Positions 1 to 7,200 of a DNA stretch of 15,990 nucleotides are shown piece by piece. The stretch comes from Prevotellaceae bacterium (GTDB lineage: Bacteria > Bacteroidota > Bacteroidia > Bacteroidales > UBA932). The DNA lies in assembly GCA_031267155.1 (NCBI GenBank), contig JAIRZR010000087.1, positions 1 through 15,990 of the forward strand. The letters run 5' to 3'. The position numbers and the translations under genes were made by a program. The notes beneath the pieces are model-generated. The model saw only the letters and a list, made by a program, of their open reading frames with translations, was not told the DNA's origin and did no database searches. The stretch's first letter is position 1, and each line of letters starts with the position of its first letter.

Positions 1-934
1 GCGGACTTTTCCCCGCAATCACGTCCGCGGCGTTTTCCACGGGACGGGTTTTCAGTTCATACAGCGATTCTTCGGAGTAGTATCCGGCATGAGGCGTCAG
101 CACCACATTGTCCAGCGCCATCAGGGGATGACCTTTCGGCAGGGGTTCGGTCTCGAAAACGTCAAGTCCCGCTCCCCGTATCGTTTTGTTTTTAAGAGCC
201 TCGATCAGAGCTTCCGTATCGACCACGCCTCCGCGGGCGGTGTTTATCAGAATAGCCTCCGGCTTCATTTTCGACAGCGCCTCTGCATTAATCAGATGCC
301 TTGTCGCCTCCATGAGAGGTACATGCACCGATACTACATCGCTATGCGAAAGAATTTCGTCGAAAGTTACAACCGGTATTCCGTCGTCGGTTACGGTTCC
401 GGGCTTAAATGCAATGTCCGTACCTGCAACCGTATATCCTATTCCGCGGGCTTTCAGGGCTGCTGCGCGTGCGATGCGTCCCAGACCCACAACGCCGAAC
501 ACTCTGCCGGCGATTCTGTTCAGCGGCTTGACCGTTGCCAGGCTGTAGTTTCCGCTGCGAATCTGCCTGTCGAGTTCCACTACGCCCCTGTGCAGGGCAA
601 GAGTGAGGGCAATCGCCTGGTCGGAAACTTCCTGATATGAATAGTCGGGAACGTTGCATACGGCAATGCCCTTCTCGGTACATGCGGCAATGTCGATGCT
701 GTCCACGCCCACGCCGTACTCGCTTACTACCCTGAGGTTAGGCGCGGCTTCCAGCACTTTCCGCGTTACAGGCGCATACTGGACTACAATTCCGTCGGCG
801 TCCTTCACAACGGACAAAACGTCTTCTTCCGTTTTACACTGCTTTGGCTTGTCTATCGTGAAGCCGTAGCGGTCGGCAATGCTGCGCTCAAGCTCGATGG
901 CGCCGAGATTGCTGTCGAGAATTACTATTTTCAT
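1..934 (-). CDS. D-2-hydroxyacid dehydrogenase, CtBP-like (3' end cut by window edge)
   Basis: An open frame starts at the ATG at 934-932 and runs without a stop to base 1, giving 311 residues of a protein family usually about 310-330 long, so only a few C-terminal residues are missing. It should be a cytosolic NAD(P)-dependent oxidoreductase that interconverts a 2-keto acid and a D-2-hydroxy acid. Visible hallmarks are the substrate-domain stretch EYGVGVDSIDIAACTEKGI, the Rossmann motif VVGLGRIARA, the catalytic Arg in INTARGGVVD, the Glu in LDVFETEP and the His in LTPHAGYYSEES. The EYGVGVD and VPDY...EVSDQAIAL segments point to the C-terminal-binding-protein-like branch rather than to SerA or lactate dehydrogenase. 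Its ATG overlaps the stop of the upstream aldolase-family gene (TAATG), so the two are one operon and probably translationally coupled. Its substrate cannot be read from the sequence. Confidence 0.88.
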   Translation of the reverse strand, partial: MKIVILDSNLGAIELERSIADRYGFTIDKPKQCKTEEDVLSVVKDADGIVVQYAPVTRKVLEAAPNLRVVSEYGVGVDSIDIAACTEKGIAVCNVPDYSYQEVSDQAIALTLALHRGVVELDRQIRSGNYSLATVKPLNRIAGRVFGVVGLGRIARAAALKARGIGYTVAGTDIAFKPGTVTDDGIPVVTFDEILSHSDVVSVHVPLMEATRHLINAEALSKMKPEAILINTARGGVVDTEALIEALKNKTIRGAGLDVFETEPLPKGHPLMALDNVVLTPHAGYYSEESLYELKTRPVENAADVIAGKSP

Positions 935-1818
935 TATTCAAAGTCTTTCATGAAGTTTCTTAATTCCTGCTTTTTCGATTCGGGGAAAGACAGATAGGGG
1001 AATGTCATCAGGTCTTTTGCGAACAGTCCCCTGTCCACCAGAATGGCTTTGGTTGTCGCAAGAAACGGCGAATATATCCACAGTATGTCCATCAGGCGAT
1101 CGACCTTTTTCTGGATGTCGGCGAGGGCGTCGAAATCCTTTTCACGCGCTGCCCTTACCCAGGCGGAGAACAGTTTCGGCGCGACGTTTGCAAGTATCGC
1201 CACGCATCCGTTGACCCCGGAGAGGATGTTGTACACGAAATTGTTGTCGTATGCGCTGAATAAGGAAAAGTCCGGACATTAGGGTCTTACCGCCTTGATT
1301 ATGTCCACGGTGTGTCCCATGTCGGGGATTGTATCCTTTATTCCGATGATGTTTTTGTGGGCGCGGGCAAGTTCCAGGACGGTTTTCGGCTTGATGGAAT
1401 AGCTTGTCCTGTCGGGGAAATTGTAGAGATAGACGTTTCCCTTTACTTCGCCTGCCACTTTCGAGTAGTATTCGAAGATGCTGTCGTCGGTCATTCCGTA
1501 ATAGTACGGGCTGACAACGATCACGGCGTCGGCTCCGCTGTCGAAGGCAAAGCACGAAAGCTCAATCGTTTCGTCGGCATTCATTGTTCCCGTGCCTACA
1601 ACGTACTCGGCGCGGTTTTTGATTAGCGGGGCGGCGGCTTTAATCAGCTTTTTCTTTTCCTCCGGCGCGATGTGCGGAAATTCTCCGGATGTTCCGAAAA
1701 CCGCAATCCCGTCTATCCCGTTTTCAATAAGATAGCTATACAGCTTGAGACACGATTCAATGTCTATTTCCCTGGCGTTATGCAGGGCAGTCAATGTAGG
1801 GGCAATGTACTTTATCAT
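934..1818 (-). pseudogene. DHDPS/N-acetylneuraminate lyase-family aldolase with an internal TAA stop
   Basis: This family (DapA, NanA, KDG aldolase) uses a Schiff-base lysine to add or remove pyruvate. Residues 1-179 read cleanly, with the GTSGEF motif (42-47), the YNFPDRT motif with the catalytic-type Tyr at about 132, and the Schiff-base Lys 161 in IIGIKDT. Codon 180 is TAA (1281-1279). The same reading frame then continues with CPDFSLFSAYDNNFVYNILS and on to a stop at 936-934, giving 294 codons, the normal family length. No frameshift is needed, so a single nonsense change (or a sequencing error) explains the break. The remaining 179-residue piece keeps the active-site lysine but lacks the last barrel strands and the C-terminal helices, so it is probably inactive. 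Its partner is a hydroxyacid dehydrogenase, which suggests sugar-acid or keto-acid catabolism rather than lysine synthesis; that part is inference. Confidence 0.85.
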
Positions 1819-1868
1819 AAGTATAACCTTGTTGTTTTAAATAATTTTTATCGTTATATAAATCGGCG

Positions 1869-1876
1869 CAAATGTA
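1869..1876 (-). promoter_or_regulatory. Bacteroidetes-type -7 element for the aldolase-dehydrogenase operon
   Basis: On the minus strand the sequence reads TACATTTG followed by CGCC, matching the TAnnTTTG -7 element of the Bacteroidetes primary sigma factor. It lies about 50 bases before the ATG at 1818. No convincing -33 TTTG box is seen upstream; the region there is very A/T-rich. Confidence 0.6.
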
Positions 1877-2034
1877 TGAAAATAATTATAAATTGTACAT
1901 TATAAATTATAAATCGGACGCAATGGACTGGAAAACAATTGTAAACTGTAATATAGATCAAGAGCCGCAGACGATTCATATCGGGTCGAAAAACAATTTA
2001 TACAGTGCGTGGAGCAGTTTTGTGCATTGCGGGC
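1877..2034. other. A/T-rich intergenic DNA without a recognisable gene
   Basis: This is the left part of a 490-base stretch lacking genes. The first 50 bases are nearly pure A/T with short overlapping repeats of the type ATTATAAATT. The small frames through it have no recognisable domain and cross repeat DNA, so no gene is called here. Confidence 0.5.
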
Positions 2035-2052
2035 AAACTCCGTAAGGAGTTT
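2035..2052. repeat. Small perfect hairpin with GTAA loop (copy 1)
   Basis: AAACTCC-GTAA-GGAGTTT is a perfect 7-bp stem closed by a four-base loop of the GNRA class. It is nearly identical to the hairpin at 2114-2131. The outermost stem pair differs (A-T here, C-G there), so the fold is kept while the sequence changes. It is part of a repeat cluster between divergent genes. Confidence 0.75.
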
Positions 2053-2058
2053 AAGATG

Positions 2059-2093
2059 GATAACCTCGAACAAGCGTAGCGCAGTTCGGGGTA
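2059..2093 (+). repeat. 35-base palindromic repeat unit, left copy
   Basis: This unit matches the reverse complement of 2167-2201 at 31 of 35 positions. Its ends can pair with each other (ACCTCG against CGGGGT, one pair weakened), with a core of the form AAGCGNAGCGC. It resembles the short dispersed palindromes seen between genes in many Bacteroidales genomes. Only the two copies in this window are visible. Confidence 0.7.
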
Positions 2094-2113
2094 CAGCGTA
2101 CATCTCTTTTCCA

Positions 2114-2131
2114 CAACTCCGCAAGGAGTTG
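2114..2131. repeat. Small perfect hairpin with GCAA loop (copy 2)
   Basis: CAACTCC-GCAA-GGAGTTG is a perfect 7-bp stem with a GNRA-type loop, the second copy of the hairpin at 2035-2052. It is followed at once by GAACTCC-TTCG-GAATTC, a further imperfect inverted repeat around a TTCG loop. Confidence 0.75.
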
Positions 2132-2166
2132 AACTCCTTCGGAATTCAATCGGAAGTTTGGCAGTT

Positions 2167-2201
2167 TACCCCGAGCTGCGCTTCGCTTGTACGGGGTTAT
2201 C
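2167..2201 (-). repeat. 35-base palindromic repeat unit, right copy in inverse orientation
   Basis: This is the partner of 2059-2093, lying in the opposite orientation about 73 bases away, so the pair could also form one large cruciform or stem. Internally TACCCCG pairs with CGGGGTTA around a GCGCTTCGC core. The four differences from the left copy are single-base substitutions, so the spacing is kept. Confidence 0.7.
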
Positions 2202-2285
2202 AAAATTGGACGCCTACGACGTCAAAAGACACGAAGCTTCTCTACATTTTTATCCCATAAATCATCCGTGCACAGAATATTTTAC

Positions 2286-2293
2286 TACCTTTG
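2286..2293 (+). promoter_or_regulatory. Bacteroidetes-type -7 element for the lipoprotein-kbl unit
   Basis: TACCTTTG fits the TAnnTTTG consensus and lies 18 bases before the ATG at 2312, so the leader would be only about a dozen bases. No clear -33 box is visible. No other promoter is evident before kbl, which suggests both genes are read from here. Confidence 0.6.
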
Positions 2294-2311
2294 CATGTTT
2301 TAAATTGATTG

Positions 2312-2755
2312 ATGACAAGATTTGGTGTTATATATATATTGTTGATTTTCTTCGTTTCGTCGTGCGGAAAGATGAAGAATGTGGAGATTGGGGAATTGCA
2401 GGATATTAAACTTAAAACGCTGAAAGGCAGCAACGCCGTTGTGGAAGTGAATCTTCTGGTAAACAACTCCTCTTCGCATAACATATATGTAAAAAAGGCA
2501 GATATCGAGATTCTTAGAGGCGGATATCTGTTCGGTACGGCAAGCCTGCGCCAGAAAGCAGTGATAAAAAAACGGTCGAAAGAGCAGCTCAGTCTTTTGT
2601 TCGATGTTAAGATAATCGACAAAATGGCGATAATGTCGGGGAGAATCAGAGCGATACTTGCAGGAGAAGACAGAACCGGACTTTCCTTTTCGGGGCATAT
2701 CAGGGCGGGAACTAAAGTTTTTTCGAAATCGATTCCCGTAAATATTGAAAATTAA
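2312..2755 (+). CDS. Small lipoprotein, LEA type 2/WHy-like
   Basis: The protein is 147 residues from the ATG at 2312; a TTG three bases earlier could also be read as a start, but ATG is preferred. The N-terminus MTRFGVIYILLIFFVSSCGK is a lipoprotein signal with a hydrophobic core and lipobox Cys at position 18. The residues after the Cys (GKMKN) lack the acidic run of the Bacteroidetes surface-export signal, so it probably stays on the periplasmic side. The mature part is an all-beta pattern: a start like IGELQDIKLKTLKG, then VVEVNLLVNNSSSHNIYVKK and RRGGYLFG-like strands, typical of LEA-2/WHy domain lipoproteins common in Bacteroidetes. Their function is unknown. It ends 22 bases before kbl on the same strand, so the two are probably co-transcribed. 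The fold assignment is by strand pattern and is moderately sure. Confidence 0.72.
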   Translation: MTRFGVIYILLIFFVSSCGKMKNVEIGELQDIKLKTLKGSNAVVEVNLLVNNSSSHNIYVKKADIEILRGGYLFGTASLRQKAVIKKRSKEQLSLLFDVKIIDKMAIMSGRIRAILAGEDRTGLSFSGHIRAGTKVFSKSIPVNIEN

Positions 2756-2777
2756 AAATGTTAAAAGATATAAAATC

Positions 2778-3959
2778 ATGTATGGAGCTTTAAAGGAGTA
2801 TTTGACCGCAGAACTTCAATCAATTGAAGACGCCGGTCTCTGCAAAAGAGAGAGAATAATCACATCATCCCAGTCGGCTGAAATCGAGGTTGGCGGGAAA
2901 ACGGTTTTGAATTTTTGTGCAAACAACTATCTGGGACTTTCGAACAGTCCGCGAATTATCGAAGCGGCAAAAAGAGCCATGGACACTCATGGATTCGGGA
3001 TGTCGTCGGTGAGGTTTATCTGTGGAACCCAGGATATTCACAGGGAACTGGAAGCAGCAGTCAGTAAATATTTCGGAACAGAGGGTACCATTTTATATGC
3101 CGCATGTTTCGACGCCAACGGAGGCGTTTTCGAGCCTCTGTTTTCCGAAGAGGACGCGATAATTTCCGACGCCCTGAATCATGCTTCGATAATCGACGGA
3201 ATACGGCTCAGCAAAGCCAGACGCTACCGGTATGCCAACGCCGATATGAACGAACTGGAAAATTGCCTGAAAGAAGCACAGGCTCAGCGGTTCCGGATTA
3301 TTGTTACCGACGGAGTGTTCTCCATGGACGGAAATGTTGCCCCGATGGACAGGATTTGCGAACTGGCGGAAAAATACGGCGCTCTGGTCATGGTGGACGA
3401 ATGTCATTCCGCAGGAGTTGTGGGAAAAACGGGACGGGGAGTGAACGAACTGTTCAACGTTTACGGACGTATCGACATACATACTGGCACTCTCGGAAAG
3501 GCTTTCGGAGGCGGAATCGGAGGTTTCACGACTGGACGCAGGGAAATCATCGACTTGCTGAGACAGCGTTCGCGTCCCTATCTGTTTTCGAACTCGATAC
3601 CGCCCGCAATCGCAGGCGCAAGTCTGGAAGTGTACAGGATGCTGGAAGAAAGTAACGAACTTCATTCCGCTCTGGTAGAAAACATTGAATACTTCCGCTC
3701 AAAAATGCTTGTGGCCGGATTCGACATCAAGCCTACGCAGTCTGCAATTTGCGCAGTGATGCTCTACGATGCAAAACTGTCGCAGGATTTTGCATCGGGA
3801 ATGCTTGACGAGGGTATTTACGTTACAGGATTCTACTATCCCGTAGTGCCCAAGGATCAGGCAAGAATAAGGGTGCAGCTGTCGGCGGCTCATAACAGGA
3901 CTCATTTGGATAAGTGTATAAATGCATTTATTAAAATCAACAGACAATTACGAAGATAA
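2778..3959 (+). CDS. kbl: Glycine C-acetyltransferase (2-amino-3-ketobutyrate CoA ligase)
   Basis: Kbl is a PLP enzyme that cleaves 2-amino-3-oxobutyrate with CoA to glycine and acetyl-CoA, the second step of threonine catabolism through threonine dehydrogenase. The frame is open from 2745, but the family starts with MYG.(L/M)KE, so the ATG at 2778 is chosen; this gives 393 residues (E. coli Kbl has 398) and removes an overlap with the preceding gene. Hallmarks are NNYLGLSN near residue 50, the PLP-stacking His in NHASIID (135), VDECHSAG with Asp 207 and His 210, and GTLGKAFGGG with the Schiff-base Lys 241. All are intact. No threonine dehydrogenase gene is adjacent, although the two genes are often neighbours, so tdh must lie elsewhere or the enzyme works from another source of 2-amino-3-oxobutyrate. 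Related alpha-oxoamine synthases (BioF, serine palmitoyltransferase) fit less well. Confidence 0.95.
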   Translation: MYGALKEYLTAELQSIEDAGLCKRERIITSSQSAEIEVGGKTVLNFCANNYLGLSNSPRIIEAAKRAMDTHGFGMSSVRFICGTQDIHRELEAAVSKYFGTEGTILYAACFDANGGVFEPLFSEEDAIISDALNHASIIDGIRLSKARRYRYANADMNELENCLKEAQAQRFRIIVTDGVFSMDGNVAPMDRICELAEKYGALVMVDECHSAGVVGKTGRGVNELFNVYGRIDIHTGTLGKAFGGGIGGFTTGRREIIDLLRQRSRPYLFSNSIPPAIAGASLEVYRMLEESNELHSALVENIEYFRSKMLVAGFDIKPTQSAICAVMLYDAKLSQDFASGMLDEGIYVTGFYYPVVPKDQARIRVQLSAAHNRTHLDKCINAFIKINRQLRR

Positions 3960-3972
3960 TCATAGTTAAAAG

Positions 3973-4170
3973 TTAAAAACTAAGAGTACTGGCGCGCGTC
4001 AATGCTCGAAAGGTGACCGTTTTCCGCAGGTCGCGACCTGTGGTTTTTGTTTTTACCACAGTATAAATGATTTTACTTATTTTATTTGCTGTAGCCACAA
4101 TATCGCACACTGGACCCTTTCGGCTTCTGATGCGCCGGTAATAATCACCCAAAGGGGTTTTCCATCCCAT
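3973..4170 (-). pseudogene. Probable IS110-family transposase C-terminal remnant
   Basis: The minus frame reads GWKTPLGDYYRRIRSRKGPV, then CDIVATANKISKIIYTVVK. The spacing and residues (YYRR.RxRKGP...IVATAxKISxIIY) match the extreme C-terminus of many IS110/IS116/IS902-type transposases. The resemblance begins just after the rpoB terminator, at about 4166, and fades after about 4043; the rest of the frame to 3973 is not recognised. No start codon, N-terminal DEDD domain or element ends are present, so this is a fragment. The assignment rests on recalled family pattern and could be wrong. Confidence 0.45.
4027..4061. other. Perfect 14-base palindrome overlapping a 7-bp hairpin
   Basis: CAGGTCGCGACCTG (4027-4040) is a perfect palindrome. 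Its last three bases begin a second inverted repeat, CTGTGGT (4038-4044) against ACCACAG (4055-4061) around a T-rich loop. It may help end kbl transcription on the plus strand, but no good T run follows, so a terminator is not claimed. Confidence 0.5.
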
Positions 4171-4175
4171 ATCAA

Positions 4176-4205
4176 AAACCCGCAAGGCGAATACCTTGCG
4201 GGTTT
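4176..4205 (-). terminator. Intrinsic terminator of the secE-rpoB operon
   Basis: AAACCCGCAAGG (4176-4187) pairs perfectly with CCTTGCGGGTTT (4194-4205) over a six-base loop. On the minus strand the stem ends in GGGTTTTTG, so the T run faces transcription coming from rpoB, whose stop is about 40 bases upstream. It closes the operon directly after rpoB. Confidence 0.85.
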
Positions 4206-4243
4206 AATCTAAAATTGTGTATATCTATAAAAAAAAGAATTTT

Positions 4244-7200
4244 TCAATCCAGTTTAATACTCAGGCACAGGCCCTGCAGTTCGTGGATCAGCACATTCAG
4301 GGATTCGGGGATACCTGCTGCGGGCAGATTATCGCCTTTCACGATTGATTCGTAAGCCTTTGCTCTGCCGATCACATCGTCCGACTTGATTGTCAGTATT
4401 TCCTGGAGAATATGTGCTGCTCCGAAAGCTTCCAAAGCCCAGACCTCCATTTCTCCGAAGCGTTGTCCGCCGAACTGAGCCTTACCGCCGAGAGGCTGCT
4501 GGGTAATCAGCGAATACGGGCCTATTGAGCGGGCATGCATCTTATCGTCGACCATGTGACCGAGTTTCAGCATGTAAATCACGCCCACGGTTGCCGGCTG
4601 GTCGAACAGTTCGCCTGTTCCGCCGTCGCGCAGGCGGGTTTTTCCATAACGCGGAATACCTGCCCTGTCCGTATATTCAGTGATATCGTCCAGACTTGCA
4701 CCGTCGAAAATCGGGGTACTGAACTTCATATTCAATTCTTTTCCAGCCCATCCGAGCACCGTTTCGTATATCTGTCCCAGATTCATTCGCGAAGGCACGC
4801 CGAGGGGATTCAGCACTATATCGACAGTCGAACCGTCCTCGAGGAAAGGCATATCCTCGTCGCGGACAACGCGGGCAACTATACCCTTGTTTCCGTGACG
4901 GCCTGCCATCTTGTCGCCCACGCGGATTTTTCTCTTCTTGGCAATATAGACCTTTGCAAGCTGGATAATACCCGCGGGCAGTTCGTCGCCTATCGTGATA
5001 TTATACTTTTTGCGTTTCACCTCTGCATCCAGTTCCTTATATCTTGCAATATAATTGTGAACCATCTTCTTGATCATGGCATTCTTCTCCTTGTCCGTCG
5101 TCCACTTGTTCGGATTGACATTGTTGTAGTCAATATTTTGAAGGATTTTCATATTGAATTTTTCACCCTTCGATATTACTTCCGAACCGTAATAATCCGA
5201 CACTGACTGGGAAGTTTTACCCTCCACAAGTTTAAACAGTTTATCGATCAGAATATTCCGTATAACGGTTTCCTTCTTTCCGAAATCGTTGTCCACCTCT
5301 GCCAGAAGAGTCTTTTCGTTCTGTTTAGCGCCTTTCTTGGTATCCTTCTGGGCGCGGGAGAACAGTTTTCTGTCAACAACTATACCGTGCAGCGACAGCG
5401 AAGCCTTCAGCGAGGCATCCTTCACATCGCCGGCTTTGTCGCCAAAAATGGCGCGCAGCAGCTTTTCTTCGGGCGAAGGATCGGATTCTCCCTTTGGAGT
5501 TATCTTGCCGATGAGTATATCTCCCGGCTTGATTATTGCTCCCACGCGAATCAGTCCGTGCTTGTCCAAATCCTTCGTTGCGTCCTCGCTGACATTCGGT
5601 ATATCGTTTGTCAACTCCTCGGCTCCGCGTTTGGTATCGCGCACTTCCATGATATATTCATCAATATGTATGCTTGTAAACACATCTTCGCGCACCAGAC
5701 GTTCCGACAGCACAATGGCATCCTCGAAATTGTATCCTTTCCAGGGCATGAACGCGACCTTCAGGTTTCTGCCCAGAGCGAGTTCGCCGTTTTCGGTAGA
5801 ATAGCCTTCGGTCAGGATTTTTCCCTTGAAGACCCTGTCGCCCTTGCGAACTATCGGTCTGAGGTTTACGCATGTATTCTGATTTGTCTTCAGATATATG
5901 GTTAACCTGTAAACCGTAATTTCAGGATCAAAGCTGACCAGCTTTTCGGCGTCGGTCTTTTCGTAGTGCACATGTATCTGGCGTGCATCCACATACACAA
6001 CTTCGCCTCCGCCTGTGGCTACAATCTGCGTACGGCTGTCTCTCACGACCTCGCTTTCTATGCCGGTTCCGACAATCGGAGCTTCGGGCGAAATCAGGGG
6101 CACAGCCTGCCGCATCATGTTTGAACCCATCAGGGCGCGGTTGGCGTCGTCATGTTCGAGGAATGGAATCAGCGAAGCCGCTATCGAAGCAATCTGGTTG
6201 GGTGCGATATCAATCATGTCGAGCTTGTCTATCGTGGCAAGGGGATAATCGGATTCCACCCTTGATTTCACTCTGTCGCTGACAAAACTGCCGTCTTCGC
6301 TTACCTCCGCATTCGCCTGTGCAATCATCTTAAATTCCTCGTCTTCAGCGCTCATATAGACAACGCCGTCGGGAGACAAATCCACCTTCAAATCCTTGAC
6401 AGCTCTGTAGGGCGTTTCGATAAATCCGAGTCTGTTTATTTTTGCATAAACGCACAGCGACGATATCAGTCCGATATTCGGTCCTTCGGGCGTTTCTATC
6501 GGGCACAGGCGGCCATAATGCGTATAGTGAACGTCGCGAACCTCAAAACCTGCACGTTCGCGGGACAGACCTCCGGAACCCAGCGCCGACAGTCGGCGTT
6601 TATGCGTCATTTCCGCAAGGGGATTCGTCTGATCCATAAACTGCGACAGCTGGTTTGTGCCGAAGAATGAGTTGATTACGGACGACAGTGTTTTTGCATT
6701 AATCAGGTCAATCGGAGTAAAGACCTCGTTATCCCTGACATTCATGCGTTCGCGGATAGTACGCGCCATGCGCGCCAGACCCACGCCAAACTGATTCGCC
6801 AGCTGTTCGCCCACAGTACGCACGCGACGGTTGCTCAAGTGATCAATATCGTCGACGTCAGCCTTTGAGTTTATCAGCTGAATCAGGTATTTAATAATGG
6901 ATATGATATCCTCCCGCGTCAAAATTTTCAAATCGGGAGACGAGTTCAGACTCAGTTTCCTGTTAAGCCTGAAACGTCCAACTTCGCCCAGATCATAACG
7001 CTTGTCGGAGAAAAACAGTTTTTCTATCACATCTCTTGCCGTAGCCTCGTCGGGCGGCTCGGAGTTTCTCAGCTGCCGGTAAATATATACGACAGCTTCC
7101 TTCTCGGAGTTCGAGGGATCTTTCTGCAATGTATTGTAGATGATTGCATAATCCGAAATATTTGCCGTTTCCTTGTGCAGGAGAATCGACTTTGTACCCG

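Noticed and set aside
2035..2201. CRISPR-like array
   Set aside because: Only two copies of each of two different units, in inverted orientation, with no regular spacers or cas genes.
2009..2409. Small plus-strand frames of about 83 residues across the repeat region
   Set aside because: Their sequence is dictated by the palindromic repeats and hairpins, and they run into the lipoprotein promoter; no domain is visible.
2745..2777. Eleven extra residues before kbl MYGALKEYL
   Set aside because: They overlap the lipoprotein gene and are absent from the family; the start at 2778 is standard.
4535..5206. 223-residue plus-strand frame inside rpoB
   Set aside because: It is antisense to highly conserved RpoB sequence, a typical shadow frame.
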